64,000 nucleotides of DNA from Hymenopellis radicata (Eukaryota > Basidiomycota > Agaricomycetes > Agaricales > Physalacriaceae), in contig JADNRX010000012.1 in the NCBI GenBank assembly GCA_015501595.1, forward strand, positions 1 to 64,000, written 5' to 3'. Below, in pieces: positions 9,741 through 23,472 of this stretch (within the stretch, counting starts at the first letter, position 1; the number at the start of each line of letters is the position of its first letter). The notes beneath the pieces were generated by a model. That model did not search any database. It was not told the DNA's origin and saw only the letters and a program-made list of their open reading frames with translations. The translations under genes were made by a program, and so were the position numbers.

Positions 9741-12700
9741 GATATGATGATTGCCTGCCTGCGTTACGCGTCCTTTCAGAAAATGTCCGTCCCGCGCCGC
9801 CGTTTTCTATTGCTTTTGGGGGTGGGCTTCATTAATGCATCTGAACTTGCCGCGTACGAGTCCGCGTGTTGTAAGCAGGATGATGGCCAATCCGAGCTCG
9901 CCTGCGTATCGACTCGGTGGTATTCAGTGGTCGATCCCGATTCCACATCACCTTTTGTGATTCGCCGCTGATCAGGGTATTTCTCGGTTGGGGGGGGGGC
10001 AGTGTCAGTGGGGTTTCAGTCTGCCGCCGCGCCGCTCCGCGATCTCGTTATCGTGGTATACTATGTGGCGGGGTTTTCGGTATGGGAGATTGAGATTGAG
10101 GTACACTAATTTCTTTTTTCACAACTTCTAGTATCAGTTGCCGTCATTGCAATGTTGCGAGATGAACAGTGGTGGGAAACATGGGCACTGTCATGGCGCG
10201 TTGTTTGAAATTTCGCCAACGCGGCATGAAGAAGTTGTGATGCGGGGCTCCTTTCCCCCTGGTTGTCGTGAGTGGCGTGTGTTCCGTCATTATGTGTAGT
10301 ACTTACCCAACGTCCGACAAACATTCTTGATGTACAACACTGAGGTTATGGGTTATGGCATGGCGCGGGGATATCTCCGTCGTGGCACCCTCCCTGGCGA
10401 TCATCCGTTACCGGGCCCGCGCAAGGGAGAGGGCACGTACTCTGCTGTGAATGTATTCTAGGGGATCTCGCGTTTCAGGGTGCGTGCGCCTGAGATCCGC
10501 CGGGGACTCTAGTTGTACGGCGGGGGCGCGCTTCTTGGGAGATCAAAACATTTTTTTTGTTCGCTTTCCAACTGCTACTACTATCAAGAACTTGAAGAAG
10601 AAGAACTTCGTGACTTCGGCTCGCCAATCACCCCCAGCCCAAGAACAAAGAACGAGGAATCGCATGGGTAGTGCTGTTTCTAATTTTTCTGTTCGTGCCT
10701 GCTGGGCTTTCTCGCCGGGGTCTCTCTTCCTGTGAGGCTTGGTCGCCTGCTTCCATGTATGTGCATCACTCGCCACCTTGCGCGGCAGGTGCCGAAGAAG
10801 AGTCAATGCATGCAGTGCCTTGGCCTGCTTCTGTTGAGAGAAGAAGCTCCGAGCTCTCGAGTCGATTGTGAGTGCCGCCGCAGGATCTCGCTAAGAAGGA
10901 TAGGAAGAAGGAACGAAAGAAAAGACATCTCGCGGTCCCGCCGCGCCGCCGCCACACTCTCTTTCAAGACGTTTGATTTTCTGGGTGGTGCGCAGAGGTA
11001 ACTTAAACTTGAACGCTGGTGACATGGCACCTCGGGCCAGGCTAAATTTTCTCCTCCTTTGCCTCTTCTTCGTGTTCGGGAGTTGTAGTGGTGTGCTATT
11101 GTGCTGGCACTTTTTTCACACACAGTCTGCATCACGTTGTTGTTGTTGTTGTTCAATTACTATCGTGGTGGTGACCTCACTTTTTTTTTGAAAATTTCCT
11201 GGTGAGATCTAGGTCCCAGAGGTTGAGAACTCGAACTCGCAGCCATCGTTAATTAGAGCTGGGTGATTCTCTGGACGCGGTCTGGCTGGGTGGTAACTCG
11301 GTCTGGGGAGCTGTTTACTTGCCGCGATCAGTCTAGCTCGCGGATATGACTGGTCCCAGACAGCTGTGTCCTTGCTGAATATGAAGTTTCAATGAAAGAA
11401 AGGTCCTGCGCGTGGGGGTGTGATTTACACTAATCATGGCGACGGTGTGAAACGGGCGATCTTCGAATGTATAATCTGCTAGCCAGCCAGCTCGCCCCGC
11501 CGGGAAATTAACAACTCCCGTAAGTACGCCTCCCCGCTTTCGTACAGCAGTTGGTGAATATACATACTTGGAACAATGTCAGGAACTTGATTCATGGGTT
11601 CCTTTTTTCGCTGATGCGATGAATGAATGATGCTAGGCTAGGCGCCATTACCACCCATTCCGGCCTCAATAACGAGCTCGAATCGAGGGCCGCGCCACTA
11701 CTTACCAAGTTCACATCCCAATCGATAACGCGCTGCTGATCCTCCTTATCCCCATCCATCGCCCCCTCCCGCCTTCTTACTTCCGTGTGTTCCTTTCGGC
11801 CACTAAAGTAGCTATACCTCGGAGTCCGCATGCTTTTAATGATTTAAACTGAACCTCACGCCCGGGCGGGATGTAAACGTCCTGGACCTGTCGCGTACAG
11901 AGGACGAGAAGCTGCAAGGCGAAGAAGGGATCGTCGTCCCCGGCGGAGAATCGAGATGGGATCTCGCGCACGCGTGCGCCCCGTGCGCTAATGTGGGAAA
12001 CGCGCGCGCACTGCGTTGATTGCCTGCCTGCCTCAATTCCCAAGCCGTTAACACAACAGTCAAAGCAACCTGTACATTACTGTGTGTTGGGCGTGCACAA
12101 TCTTTTTTCTCTCCCCGAAGCCGAACCAAACCCAGCCGAGCGGTACGCCGAACCGATCAGAAGCATTTCGATCGAGGACTTTTTGATATCCCCGCGTGGA
12201 CAATTCATCTCGGCACTAAAATCACAAATAAATGTCGGCATTTAATTTTTTAAATAATTAATTCGCGCGCCATAGGCAGGCAGACTGAGATTTCGCAAAA
12301 TGGGATCACTGGTGCGCAGTGGCTTGGGCGTGAGTTCACCCACCGGTGAGTAAAAAACAGAGCTGGACGCCAAGATCATCGTCGGGCCCAAATTTATGAA
12401 TCGAGGGTCGTGTCTCCACACCCACACCTAGACTACGCGTATCGATAGCAAATCATTAGCATAAACAAACGCTGTCTCTACTCCCTGTCAACCAAATGCA
12501 CGGTCACGACGAGAGATAAGAGCCCGCACTCATCAAATGACCTTTCGACACAACTCCTGTCTGAACAGCTGAACGAAATAACACTATACAGGCGCGGATC
12601 GCAGACAAAGTCAATTTTTAATTGCCAATTATCGTCAAATAAAAATAACCCTCACGCTTGGTTTGCACACTCGCGAGAAATCCCAAAAGAAAGCTGCAGA

Positions 12701-12864
12701 TTCAAGAAGATAGAACGACAGGTTGCAGAAAGATACACAAGTACAATTATAATTAAGAATGAGAGGTGACAACCGAAATCAAAGTCCACTCGACAGCAAT
12801 GAGCAAAAACAACGAGACTGGTATAGCAAAATGAAAATCGTCAATAGTCGTAACCGACGCGCGT

Positions 12865-14779
12865 CTACATCTCCTTCACGTATCCGTTCGGAACTGGGAC
12901 AGGGAGATGCTCATTCATCTGCATGTACCCAAAGTCCGGCGAATCATCTATGGCCAAGTCAACACACGAAGACGGAACAGTCAAAAACATAGGAGACTCA
13001 CATCGGTTGATGTCAGTCTCCGCCCCAAACCCGTCCGTCACGGGAGGCGTGTTGGCATGCGAGCTCGAGGTTGCAGACGTGCCAGTCGAGGGCCTCCCAT
13101 TGCCAGTCGACGGACGATACTCCATCGGCCCAGGGCCAGAGTAGGCAAACTCAGCCTGAGGACTGAACGAGTAGTGCTCGACGGGAGGCAGAACCGACGG
13201 AAGCTGAATCATGCTCCTGACGCGCGGTACCCCTGTGTCCTGTTGAGAGTGGTGCGCTGGATGCGCGTGATGACCACTCGTAGGCTGAGGAGAGGTGGAT
13301 GGCCGCTGATCATGCTCGTACATCGGACTAGGATAGGGACTTAGTGCTTGACTGTGGCGCCGTGCCCGACGGATGCTGAGGGAATTAGAGTATGGCGATT
13401 TTGAGGACGATGGACGGGGCGGTGTCATTGGCCGTCCGTGGTGGTGGCTAGAGCTGGGGCGCGAGGAAGGGTGGTAATCGTGCTGCATGTGATCATCGCC
13501 GTATCCCATAGATGACACGGAAGACATGGAATAGCCAGTTGTAGGACGACTGTGACTATCGGGAGAAAGAGAGGACGAAGAATGTTCCATGGGCATTGAC
13601 GAGAAGGGTGATGAATTATAAGAGGTATTGATCGTCGGAGTGGGACGAGTGTAGCCAGAATTATGAGTGCTGGGATTGAGGAGAGAAGACAAGCTACCAT
13701 TATGAGATGAAGAACTGCTGCTGACGGGAGAGAAAGACCAGGTATTTCCTTGCTCCGGGTGGTATGTGTTGGATGGGGGGTATGGATTTGAACTATAGGC
13801 AAATGTAGACTCTTCCGCGGGACTGATGGGAGGCGGGAGAGTATGGTGTGAAGGATGATGGTAATTGTTATGAATACTATGTTGAGGCTCGGGCACAGTG
13901 AGCGGCGGCAGTGCAGATCGATGGGAGTAGGACGAGTTGCTCCAGGCGCCTGGACCAGCTTGGGACAAGGGCGTGAAAGAGCCTGGAGCAGAAAATCCGC
14001 GTGCTCGTCCAATTTGGGGTGGTACCTGCTTGTGCGAGGAGGGCACGGTCAACGGCACGGGTCCGAGTCCAAGGGCAGAGCGTGGAGGGGAATATTAAGT
14101 GCGTCTGTCGTTTCGCGTTTGCGGGGCTTCGGAAGACGCGGAGGAACGCGCCGTTTGAAGTTGGCAACGACCTCGGGCGGAGAATGGCGGTTCAGCGTTG
14201 GATGGGCTGTCGGACTTGTCAACAAAATGGGTAACCAAAGGTATAGATGAATAGACGTACACCAAGTGCTGGCATCTGGATCGTCGATGGCAGGGTCAAC
14301 ATTTCGGAGGTTCACTTTCCGCATGAAACCGTAGATCTGCAGAATATATATGTTAACGAGTAGAATTGGCGTGTGGCGCGACGATGCGTACGTTCAGCTG
14401 GCGTGAGAAGCTGGCAAAGCGGGATTGGCGGTAGATGCTGGGCAGGACGTGCAAGGCGAGCTGCTCGGGACGCTCGACGATGATATGTTCGCCTTGTGGA
14501 TCCCAACGTATCATGTGGTGGTTCTCGGGACGTTCAAGCAGACTGTAAGGGGGGATGAGAAGGTAGTCCAACATCGGGATAGACGACGTACGCGTATAGT
14601 TTCGTCAAGAATGTTGCTTGAGGCTTGGTCTCGTTTTTGGGGGGCTGTGAGGACCTCTGGTCGCCATTGGTGGGACCATCGGTATCATTGTCGTCGACCG
14701 TGTCGACGGCCGTCTGAGGTGGATAGAGAAGCGACGAGTTTTGAGAAAAATGGCGGGAGGGAGGATACAGGTCGGCCAT
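12865..14779 (-). CDS. HSF-type DNA-binding transcription factor (frame broken)
   Basis: Exons on the minus strand run 14779-14592 (an upstream ATG at 14866 is possible), 14542-14392, 14336-14261, 14206 onward, and a last exon 12947-12865 after an intron at 13001-12948. Residues about 54-140 form an HSF domain: ATFLTKLYALLERP, HHMIRWDPQGEHIIV, LPSIYRQSRFASFSRQLN, IYGFMRKVN, then VVANFKRRVPPR. HSF-domain proteins bind inverted GAA-type elements. The long Ser/Pro/His-rich C-terminal part is in another frame: the DNA-binding frame stops at 14049, while the C-terminal frame is open from before 14058. Losing one base near 14070 would explain this, and no GT-AG intron does. It could be a sequence error or a real truncation that keeps the DNA-binding domain. 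Confidence 0.75.
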
Positions 14780-15240
14780 CTGGGGAGAGGGATGCGGACA
14801 CAAAGACTTGGACGAGGAGTGACGCCTATTATAACTTGATCCAAATTGATCATTTACTATATTCATTAAATATTTTCGCGGTGGAGTTAACGCATTTTGT
14901 CCGTGTCCGTTTTTGGGTCAGATCGAATCGGTGACAGTCACACTCACTCCGTCACGCTGCTCAAATCGCAGATCTACTCTGCCGTAAATGGTCACCAAAC
15001 TTGCCCTCGCGTACCGCGGGCTAACTGGTCGCTGCCATTGCTGCCATCAGCTCTTCGAAAGAGAAAGCCATGCCACTACGCCAGGCAATGCCAGCGTACT
15101 CGTATTCATTCTCCATCTATGCTATCCATCCGGTTCCCATTAGTATATTTAGCAAAACATTAAAAACTCTCCATAACTGCCTCATCCGCCTCCTGCCTGC
15201 GTCCAGAGCCCCACCCGCACGCGTATTCTCAGCCTCCACA
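14780..15240. promoter_or_regulatory. Intergenic region upstream of the HSF-type gene
   Basis: About 460 bp between the kinase stop (15241) and the HSF-type start, both genes on the minus strand. It must hold the kinase 3' UTR and terminator and the promoter of the transcription factor. The part near 14850-14880 is AT-rich. No specific element is assigned. Confidence 0.35.
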
Positions 15241-17627
15241 TCACTCTCCATCGTAGTGCAAGGTCACGCTCGAGAACGCCCCAAATTGGTCGTCGTCTAT
15301 TCCCAACACACCTTTTGACGACCCACCCTCCAAGTGCAGCGAGTGAGACTCCTTCATATGGCGGAAGTTGACGCCATCAACTCCATTCGAAGAGGTCGGT
15401 TGAATCTGTTGGTTGGAAATCCAGTAAGCATGACAGATCAGCCAGACTGATTGAACACATGAGCGCATCATAATCATCCCATGCGTATGTGTATGCCATC
15501 TCCCACGAGCCCATCATCAAAATGCAATGCAAGATGTACTCACAGGAGGTTTCGTATTCCTCAACAGCCCCCAATTAATCTTCGCAAACCATTTGTGCTG
15601 CTTTACCTCGCTAGCTCCACTCCGGGTGCCCAATCGTGTCCGTTCGTCCTTGTCCAACAGCCGCGTGATGCAGTCTTTCCCAGCACTAGTAAAAATATTC
15701 GTTGAGCACAACGTAATCCACATCCGGAACGGGCATCAGATGTCCGATCCTCAAATAGCCAGCGCATCGCAAACCAAAAGAGGTATCGAAAGATACTAGA
15801 CCCAAGAAACGCGCGAGGTCTTACCTTGAGACCTTGGCTGTATCCTTGAACTTCACAGCTTCCATGCGGATTTTCTCGAACGTCTGTGTGCGTTGGTCGC
15901 CCTTGAACGGCGTGGTGGCATACTGAATACGTGACAGGTGAGGTCGCAGATAGTCAAGACAGCAAGCCTACTCACTATCATTTCGTAAATGAGTATCCCC
16001 AATGTCCACCAGTCGACCGCCGCAGTATGCCCTTGTGCTGATATTACTTCAGGCGCAATGTATTCTGAACAATCGCACGGCATCAACCCCAAATTCAATC
16101 AGTATCATCTCGAGACGTCGTACCTTCCGTGCCAACAAATGAGTTGGTTCGAAAGTTGGCAGTACATGATGTGTTGATTAACGGAACCTTTGAGTCGGAG
16201 CCGTACAGTCAGCGCTATCGGAGGCGTAACAAAGCATGCACGCTCACCCCATTAGTCTCGGAGTGCACCATTGCGGGCATGGCGTTGAGTTCGTTAGACT
16301 GTTTCGCAAGGTCGAAATCCGAAAGCATAATGTGCCCTGACTGATGAAGTAATATATCTACGTATGAAGGATGAGCACGAGTGGAGGATGAAAGGTAATA
16401 AATCCCACTCACTTTCTGGTTTCAGATCTCGGTATATAAAACCCATGAGATGAAGGTACTCCAAAGCCGCGGTGACTTCGGCTGCGTAGAAGCGTGCAGA
16501 GTCCTCTGGTAGACGCTTATTGGGATGATTTTGCAGCGCGCGGAAGAATTCGCCGCCCATGCAGTACTCCATGCAGAAATATAAATACAATGGTGATTGA
16601 AATGAGTGATGAAGGGTAACAATAAAAGGATGGTTGGCAGTCGCGAGGATTTCTTGTTCAGTCAAGGCGCGTTTTATCTTTTTGCGTTCGATCATTTCTT
16701 TTTTCGAGAGAACTATACGATATGTCAGAACGTGACGCGTGAACGCGGATAGAACGACGCCACCTTTCATAGCATATAGCTTTCCAGACTTCTTCTCGCG
16801 AACGAGAAAGACTTTGCCCACGTCACCTTTGCCGAGGAGTTTGACCTTGACAAAGCTGGATGGACCGACTTCGACCTAATGGAAAGAGCTGAGCCACTAG
16901 AGCGGGCGATAGAGTAGCGGATACCGACCTCTCGCACTTTAATTGAATTACTTGAATATGTACGTCGAAAAGCAACCTTCCCGGGGCCATCGTGAAGGTT
17001 GCTTGTGCTGAGTCGAGTCTTGGTGATCGACGGCGGCACCATGGTTGTAGACGAAGAAGGACCCTGACCACGAGACGACACGGAGGATATTGTCTCCAGA
17101 GAGTCAGTGCCCTGCTCTGAAGATGTGGTATGAGGGAGCGGCAGCGATTGATTCGCTATAGGATATGAGGGTGCCAAGAGTCCATTCCTTATTGTTGGCG
17201 TGGACGGTGACGGCGCTGATGACTTGAATAGGCCTTTGGCATTGGGAGCGGATGCCACTCGCCGTATAAAGCGCGACATTGACTTGGGCGACAACAGTGG
17301 GCGCGGCGACGACGAGCTCGTCGAGGGGGCCATGGATGATTTGGGGAGAGGAGGTGATTGCTGTGGATGCTGGCGTTTCTCGGACTTTGTGCGCTCCCTG
17401 GTCTGCTTAGGAGCAGTCTGGTGGGGGCTCTCGTGGGGTATAGAGTCGCTAGACTGGGTGTACGACGAGTTGTAAGATGAACGCGCAGAGACGGGCGCAG
17501 CGGAGCTCAGCGTCGGGCTGAGCGTGCTAACCGACGCATTAACTGACAGCTTTTTCGATGAGCCGTTGAGCGAGCTATTGAAGCGGAAAACAGATTTCCA
17601 AGGTGAGTCCAGTGTAGGCGTAGGCAT
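15241..17627 (-). CDS. AGC protein kinase, Fpk1/Kin82/NRC-2 type
   Basis: Nine exons give about 592 residues: 17627-16929, 16875-16764, 16712-16413, 16357-16248, 16187-16124, 16064-15976, 15922-15825, 15685-15544, 15405-15241. The first 235 residues are a Ser/Pro-rich disordered region with RXXS-like sites. The kinase domain then shows [13 protein letters not shown], the catalytic Lys in YAMKVL, YRDLKPEN, SDFDLAK, a long activation segment ending [13 protein letters not shown], and DERTRLG. DFD in place of DFG is normal for this subgroup. Yeast Fpk1/Fpk2 phosphorylate lipid flippases, and Neurospora NRC-2 controls conidiation; a membrane-asymmetry or polarity role is inferred. The C-terminal tail ends [13 protein letters not shown]. 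Confidence 0.88.
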
Positions 17628-20600
17628 CGTTCACAGCGCTCTGTCAGGGTTTCCCACAAATCAATATTGCAGCCAAATGCCGCTTTGTCAGCGCCATGTG
17701 TCTAGTGCCTGCCTTTTGCACAGCGCTCTCGGATTCTCTCCTTCTCTTCGACGTCGATGCTTTCCGCCCCCCGCATCCTAATTTCTTATTCAACATCGCC
17801 TGTCTACCTCCGGATCGCCCGCGCCTTTACCACCGAGTAGTGGGATCTCGGTAAATCTCTGATCTTCTCGCCAGGGTGCTATTAGTATTAGTATGCGTCA
17901 GTATTCACTGGCTTCGTGTTTGTTTCGGAGACTCTCAGATTCTACATCTGTCATTACCATCTTGTGCACCTCATGATCTCCCTTCTATGGACTAGTTTCG
18001 TCTCCAACCTGCGCTCACTCCGGAAATTCCATGTGCTCCATCTCTCTTGCTCATCTGCTCTATCGCACGCCGGGTCTAATCCTCGGAATGAAGATCACCG
18101 ACACGATCCGTGCGTTGTCCGATCATGTCCTTGTTGCTGTCAACGACCTACCCTACGGAGATTTCTCGATCGTGCCCTAGACTTCACTGGCTAGTGCGCT
18201 ATGAGTGTACGGCGAGCTCGCGTAGCAGACGTACCAGGGTCGTTCATATACATGTCTATCAAGGAATCTATGAACAGCTCACTGCTACCTCTTGTTTTCC
18301 TTTCTCCGACTCGGATTCTATCTCTAATGTGTAATCCCCTCTCATCCATCTCCTTGCATGTGTCGCCTCCTCAGCTCAAACGCAACGACAATCCGCCAGT
18401 ACGCGTATACCCGGATCGTAATGCATCCTACCTAAAATCGAAAGGTTTGTCAGTCACTCCGCCTCGGGGGCTCAAAAGTCACGCCTTTGTACATCCGTTT
18501 CGGAAACCCACACATACACGACCCCACCCGATAGCCAAAGGCCTCAATTTCGCCCCCGGTTCTGTCAGCCCGCGTCGGTAGTAGACAGGCAGGCAAGTCA
18601 CTCAGTTGTGGCGATAACTCGACAATGCCTCAGGGCCTCGATATCTGATTGTCGGACAGGCATAAGCCTATTCGTTAAGTGTTTAAGTACATAACACATA
18701 GATGCTCGCCTCCTCGAGGTCCCTCGCGCACCAGATTGTATGTATTCTTGACGCCACCGCGTCGGATTCAGCCAAATCCAGTTACTTTCAACCGAACAAC
18801 TTGTATTGACGACCTGTTCCCGAACTACCCTGACAAGTCTGTCCATGCACGCTTTTCTTTCTGCTGCCTCTCCCTGAGAAGCACCACCGCGACCAGTCTG
18901 TGCTTCAAGATGTGGCGTTACGTCAAAAGTTCAAGTAGTTACCCACGACATCCTCGGGAGAGGCTTTCTGGACCTGGGTCGGCAGTTATCAATTTAATGG
19001 TGGACGAAGACCGTGACGCCCCGGCGATACACGGTCCTAAACTTTGTTGTTTCTCTGCATTTGGGAAGACAGTTTCCGCTCATTGGATCCTTGCCTCGGA
19101 CGAACACACTGTCCGAAATACACAAACTGCAGCTATCCCACGGGTACCGGCCCTCAGTGATGTACTATTTTCATACCTCAGATGGCTCCCAAACATTGAT
19201 GAATGATAGAGACCAACATCACGCCCTGTTCCACAAGGATGCATCTTATTATTGCGTCTCCTGCGATGTTCTCGCTTTATGATTGCGGAGCCTTAGCAGA
19301 CAACAGCCCTATGTTGCGACCAGGAGAAACCGGGAATCCCGGAAGGGACGCCACAACAACTTGACTCGTCAAGCCGAGCGCCAGCGATGGCGAGCCGACT
19401 TCACGGGGAAGGCCATTATCTGCAATTTCTGGAGAAAACCTCCTTATTAGGTGGCCCACGAACCCATGGTCATGTACCCAGAGAAAGAAAATGCATGTAC
19501 ATCTGGGCGTGCCATTCTCGTAGGAGAGCATGTTCGTTATGCTATAAGTACACTCGAATTGTACCTCTGCGCTGCGCAGACTAGCCTTCCTTAGTTGGAC
19601 TTAAGAAGCTCCTTATTTCTTGTCATGATCCCTCGCTCCTTTGAGTATTAAACCCGAGACAGCTAGAAATGCATTAAGTGGTCCTTGACAAGCATATAGC
19701 GAGGGGAAAGTGGAGCTTCCCCAGTACACTTGTGGTGATCATGACAGGTGCGCCACACGGAAGCTAGTTTCTCACGGAAGCAGTTTGAGGGCTTCTGACC
19801 CCGAAGGTACGAGGAAGGCTTCGTGGGTGGTGTAAGTTTGTTGAACTGTGAGGGTCCACCCTTACAAATCGAAGTCATTTCAATGAACGCTACTAAAAAA
19901 TCTCTCCAAGTCGATGATAATATCGGCGGTCCAGGGAGACTTTTTAGACGTATGCCAATTAGGGGAACTACTAACCTCCTCCTACGGTACCAAGACCGTG
20001 CCGTACGCAGTATGCGACAATAAGCGAGTGTTATCCCGGAAATGGTCGGGCGAGAGCTAGCCGAAGTGAATGGATTTAGACGTCAACCGACGAATGACAT
20101 CAGAGTGAAGGCGCCCACAAGCGCCCCCAAACGGCTGCTCCCGACGACTTAACTTGCTAGGCCTGACATAAACAGAACTTAAGTATTAGGAGAGGACTTA
20201 AGACTTGCTCCCTTCCTACATCCGCGGTCGCGTCAACCACAATCAACTCAAAACTGCCGATCACGACGATTATAGGTCACAGGGATCAGAGGAGTGTTGA
20301 ATTTGCTGTGGTAGCTCCGCGAAACAAGCGACCTAACAAACGAGTGCCTTTTAGTATTTGTAGACTTTGATTTCTAGATTGTAGGCGTCGGCCTGGAGCG
20401 CTTTAACGTTGGGCCAACAACGACGTCAGTGGCAGAAATGAGCACTCCGATTTGAATTGTTTCCGTCGATCAGTTGGTAGATTATAGCTGCCGCTACGTG
20501 TGGCGTAATCCTCCTAACAACTGATGAGCCAGGTTAGAGCGAATGGCATTTACTGACGAGATCAGGCCACCGTCTTGGACTATACACTGCAAAACACGTA

Positions 20601-23472
20601 GAGGATCACTGCCGCTGTGGGGCGACGCATCACCTGAAAAGTGCAAGGGTCATGATCCGTCTGTATTCAAACTCAAGCGGGATAGGAGTACCGTGACCTG
20701 GCCGCATCATCAACGTAGCATGCTTGTTCCCTAGGTTTGGCGCGCTATCCCATCCTGCTCATCGTTATCTCGCGTAAACAAAACCCGACGCAGTCGGAGA
20801 GTCGCATCACGCGTGAATGGCCGCGTGAGCGTTCACAGCTATCAGTGATTTCTCTGTTTCGAGGCCTATTCGGCATTTTCCATCATTTGGCTTGGAGGAG
20901 GACAGGGTTGAGATACCGATAATGTTACAAGCATTGTGGTGATCTGCATACCGAAGTATATCGACTGTGGATTGGGGGCAAGTCTTTGAAGATATACAGG
21001 TAAGCGGAAATTCTGGAAAGACAGGCGAGGAGGACCGTGAACACCGATGAGCACAGATACGTGAAAACACCGCGTATCGGATGTCTATGCGGTAGCTGCC
21101 AGCGTCGAGAAGTCGCTGTTAGTCTTCTCTTTCATGGTCATCTGCAACAATGAAGCTGGAGACATGAATGGGCCGGAAACAGAGCACAATCACCGCCAAT
21201 CGACAGATTTCATTATACATTATCCAGTGAGCATTGACAAGACTTGTAAGATATGATTCTGGGCCATAATTCAATTTCTGATTTTCCCAACGAAAAATGA
21301 GGCATCACGTACTTGTACCGTTAGCTCTCGATGGGTCTTTCGCCATTCCCGGCGTCTTTCCAAAAAGCGACAAGACCGGGTAGAGTCAAGACCGATTCAA
21401 TGCGCCACATAAAAGTTCGACGAAAAAGCGGCACCGAGCAGATTATTTGTGCGGACGGAAATTAAATTATCCCTCAAGGAAGCGCCACGGAAGTTACACA
21501 ATCGCCCCAAAAGACGAGTCATGTCGCGGTTGGCCCGTTAGAACTCCGGTTGTGTAAAGACCTCAAGGAGAAGCATCGTTGGTGTCGAGTATCCCAGGTC
21601 CAATCAGAGTTGAAAGTCAGTTCATGCCCGAACGACAAGTAAAAGGCGCAGATGATGGTTCAGCTGTTGAACGTGTATCTATAAGATGGCGGAACGATAC
21701 GTAAACGCGGGATGGTATCTGGAATGTCAGGAATTCAGTCATCTGTACATGAGCTCAAGTCGCAAGTGATGATCCCAAATAATCCTGGCCGATTCCTTCG
21801 GTATGAAAGAGGTGTGTCGAGCTGGAGATATCGGACAGGCCGTGCCGCAGTAAGTTCGACCTCAGTTCGGTTTTTCAGAAAGATCAAGACCAGGATGTGA
21901 TGCTGATAATCATCATAGGCCGGTAATGAAGGATGAACGGATGTGAGGCATACAGATTCATCAAGCTTTGAAGTGTGTGGACACGACACAGAGTGGAATG
22001 GCGTACTCTGCGATGTCCGAGCCAGAAAACGCGAAACTTTGTCAGCGAGTGAGAACACCGTTTGAAGTGGAACTCACAAAAGTTCCAACATCACTTCTGA
22101 TAGCAAAGACTAACGTTTCTTCAAACAGGTGACAGCGAGCGCCGACTCCTGGTAACGTCTTCGGCGGAAGCTATGACGATATTCCCCGTCTATTCCTTGC
22201 CTGACAATCCGCAAGTTGGCCGCACAAAGAACTAGACGGGAACCACGGGTTTCTAGATATACGTCAGATGAGAACTCGCGTCCACAAAAAGCCAGGGAAA
22301 GAGACGTGAAGACCAGGGGACGTATGATTACTGTCATCTTCCGTTTCTATCTGCGCATCACAAATACGCGCGCTGCCAAATTTGAAAATTTCCATCGGGG
22401 ATGTTGACCAAGGGGGTAACGGCTTGGGTAACGGCGCTATGGATAACAGTGGCCAACTTTCCCATACGAGCTGTCAAGAGTTCGCGCTTGGAGAGCGCAA
22501 ATATTTTGGCCGTTGAGAGAGACGCGGAAGATTATTTAAGGCAGAGTTCCGGGCATAGTGGGCGGACTCAGCGGGCGTGTGTGCGTATATAGAGTTGTTT
22601 GCCTATAGTATTGAATTAAAGTGAGTTGAGGTTACACGTGTTTCGTGACTTGCCTCCTTCGTCTAACCTCGAACGTGAACCCTCCTCATACTGTAGTCCT
22701 ATTCGTGTCTTCGGTTTACTGACACCCACACACGCTTACTCTATATTCAGTCCGACCCTCTCTTGCTCCCTGAATGACCTAGGCTTACGACGGAGGCGTA
22801 CGCGGAAATGTGTAATGATTGCGCGGGCTAGGCGTTTCTCTCACCTTTATTTGGATTTTCCGTGTTGGCTCACCGATGTTGAATCGTGATGGGACCCACA
22901 GAACGTACATCTAACGGGTTAAAAACGCCAGGTAGCGGTTATTGGCTGAGGAACTCGGGCTGCTTAATTTGTGCCTAGACGGCCATAACAAAATATCTCA
23001 TCATTGCATCAGAAACATTCGGCGTCCGTGCTTACATCGATGAAGAGAGCGGGTTGCCATATTTTTTAGATCTTGACCGACCACAGACTAGCGCGCAATG
23101 GATGTTAATTCTCTGACGACTGTCTTGGCCATAGCAAGCAAGCGTTGACACTCTCTGCAGGATCTTATACGCGTGGCCGCTACCTCCGGTCGGCCGGATA
23201 TACCATCCGGTTCTTGCCAGCTTCACACCGATGAATACGGAACTGACACGAAATTGTGTCAGGCAGGTTCACCGAGACGAGTTATGTGCACGAGCTTTCG
23301 AAATTTAATCTCTACCACGCCGCCCAGTATTTAAGCTTTAAAGGCAGGCCCTCCCTACCTTGGGAAAACTGTGCTATCCTCCCTTCATAGTTTGCCGCCT
23401 ACCCGCCTTCCCCAATTTCCTCCGGCGCTCGCATTCTGATATCACAAGATCCCTTCCGCCCTTCGTTCATTC
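17628..23472. other. 5.8-kb gene-free region
   Basis: The longest gene-free stretch in the window lies between the kinase start and the MFS transporter start, and so between divergently transcribed genes. Open frames are short and on both strands, with no recognisable domain, transposase or reverse-transcriptase motif. The ends must hold the two promoters. The last 200 bp before 23473 are pyrimidine-rich and contain CCTTCATAGT and CCTTCGTTCATTC stretches, as is common near fungal transcription starts. Confidence 0.5.
23243..23262. promoter_or_regulatory. Palindrome CTGACAC-6-GTGTCAG upstream of transporter
   Basis: Two perfect 7-bp arms flank a 6-nt AT-rich spacer (GAAATT), about 210 bp before the MFS transporter ATG. 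Its symmetry and place suit a dimeric transcription-factor site, for example of a zinc-cluster or bZIP protein. That reading is inference; only the palindrome is seen. Confidence 0.4.

Larger units (their letters stand above)
8324..12864. other. Gene-free region with scattered direct repeats
   Basis: I find no supportable gene in this 4.5-kb interval. The short open frames on both strands lack conserved motifs or matching splice sites. The left part (8.85-9.75 kb) has repeated modules listed separately. The right end (about 12.2-12.8 kb) is AT-richer and would hold the 3' flank of the minus-strand transcription factor ending at 12865. Confidence 0.5.

Noticed and set aside
11130..11155. GTT-type microsatellite (TTGTTGTTGTTGTT) and nearby T runs
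   Set aside because: Ordinary simple repeat, too short to suggest any function.
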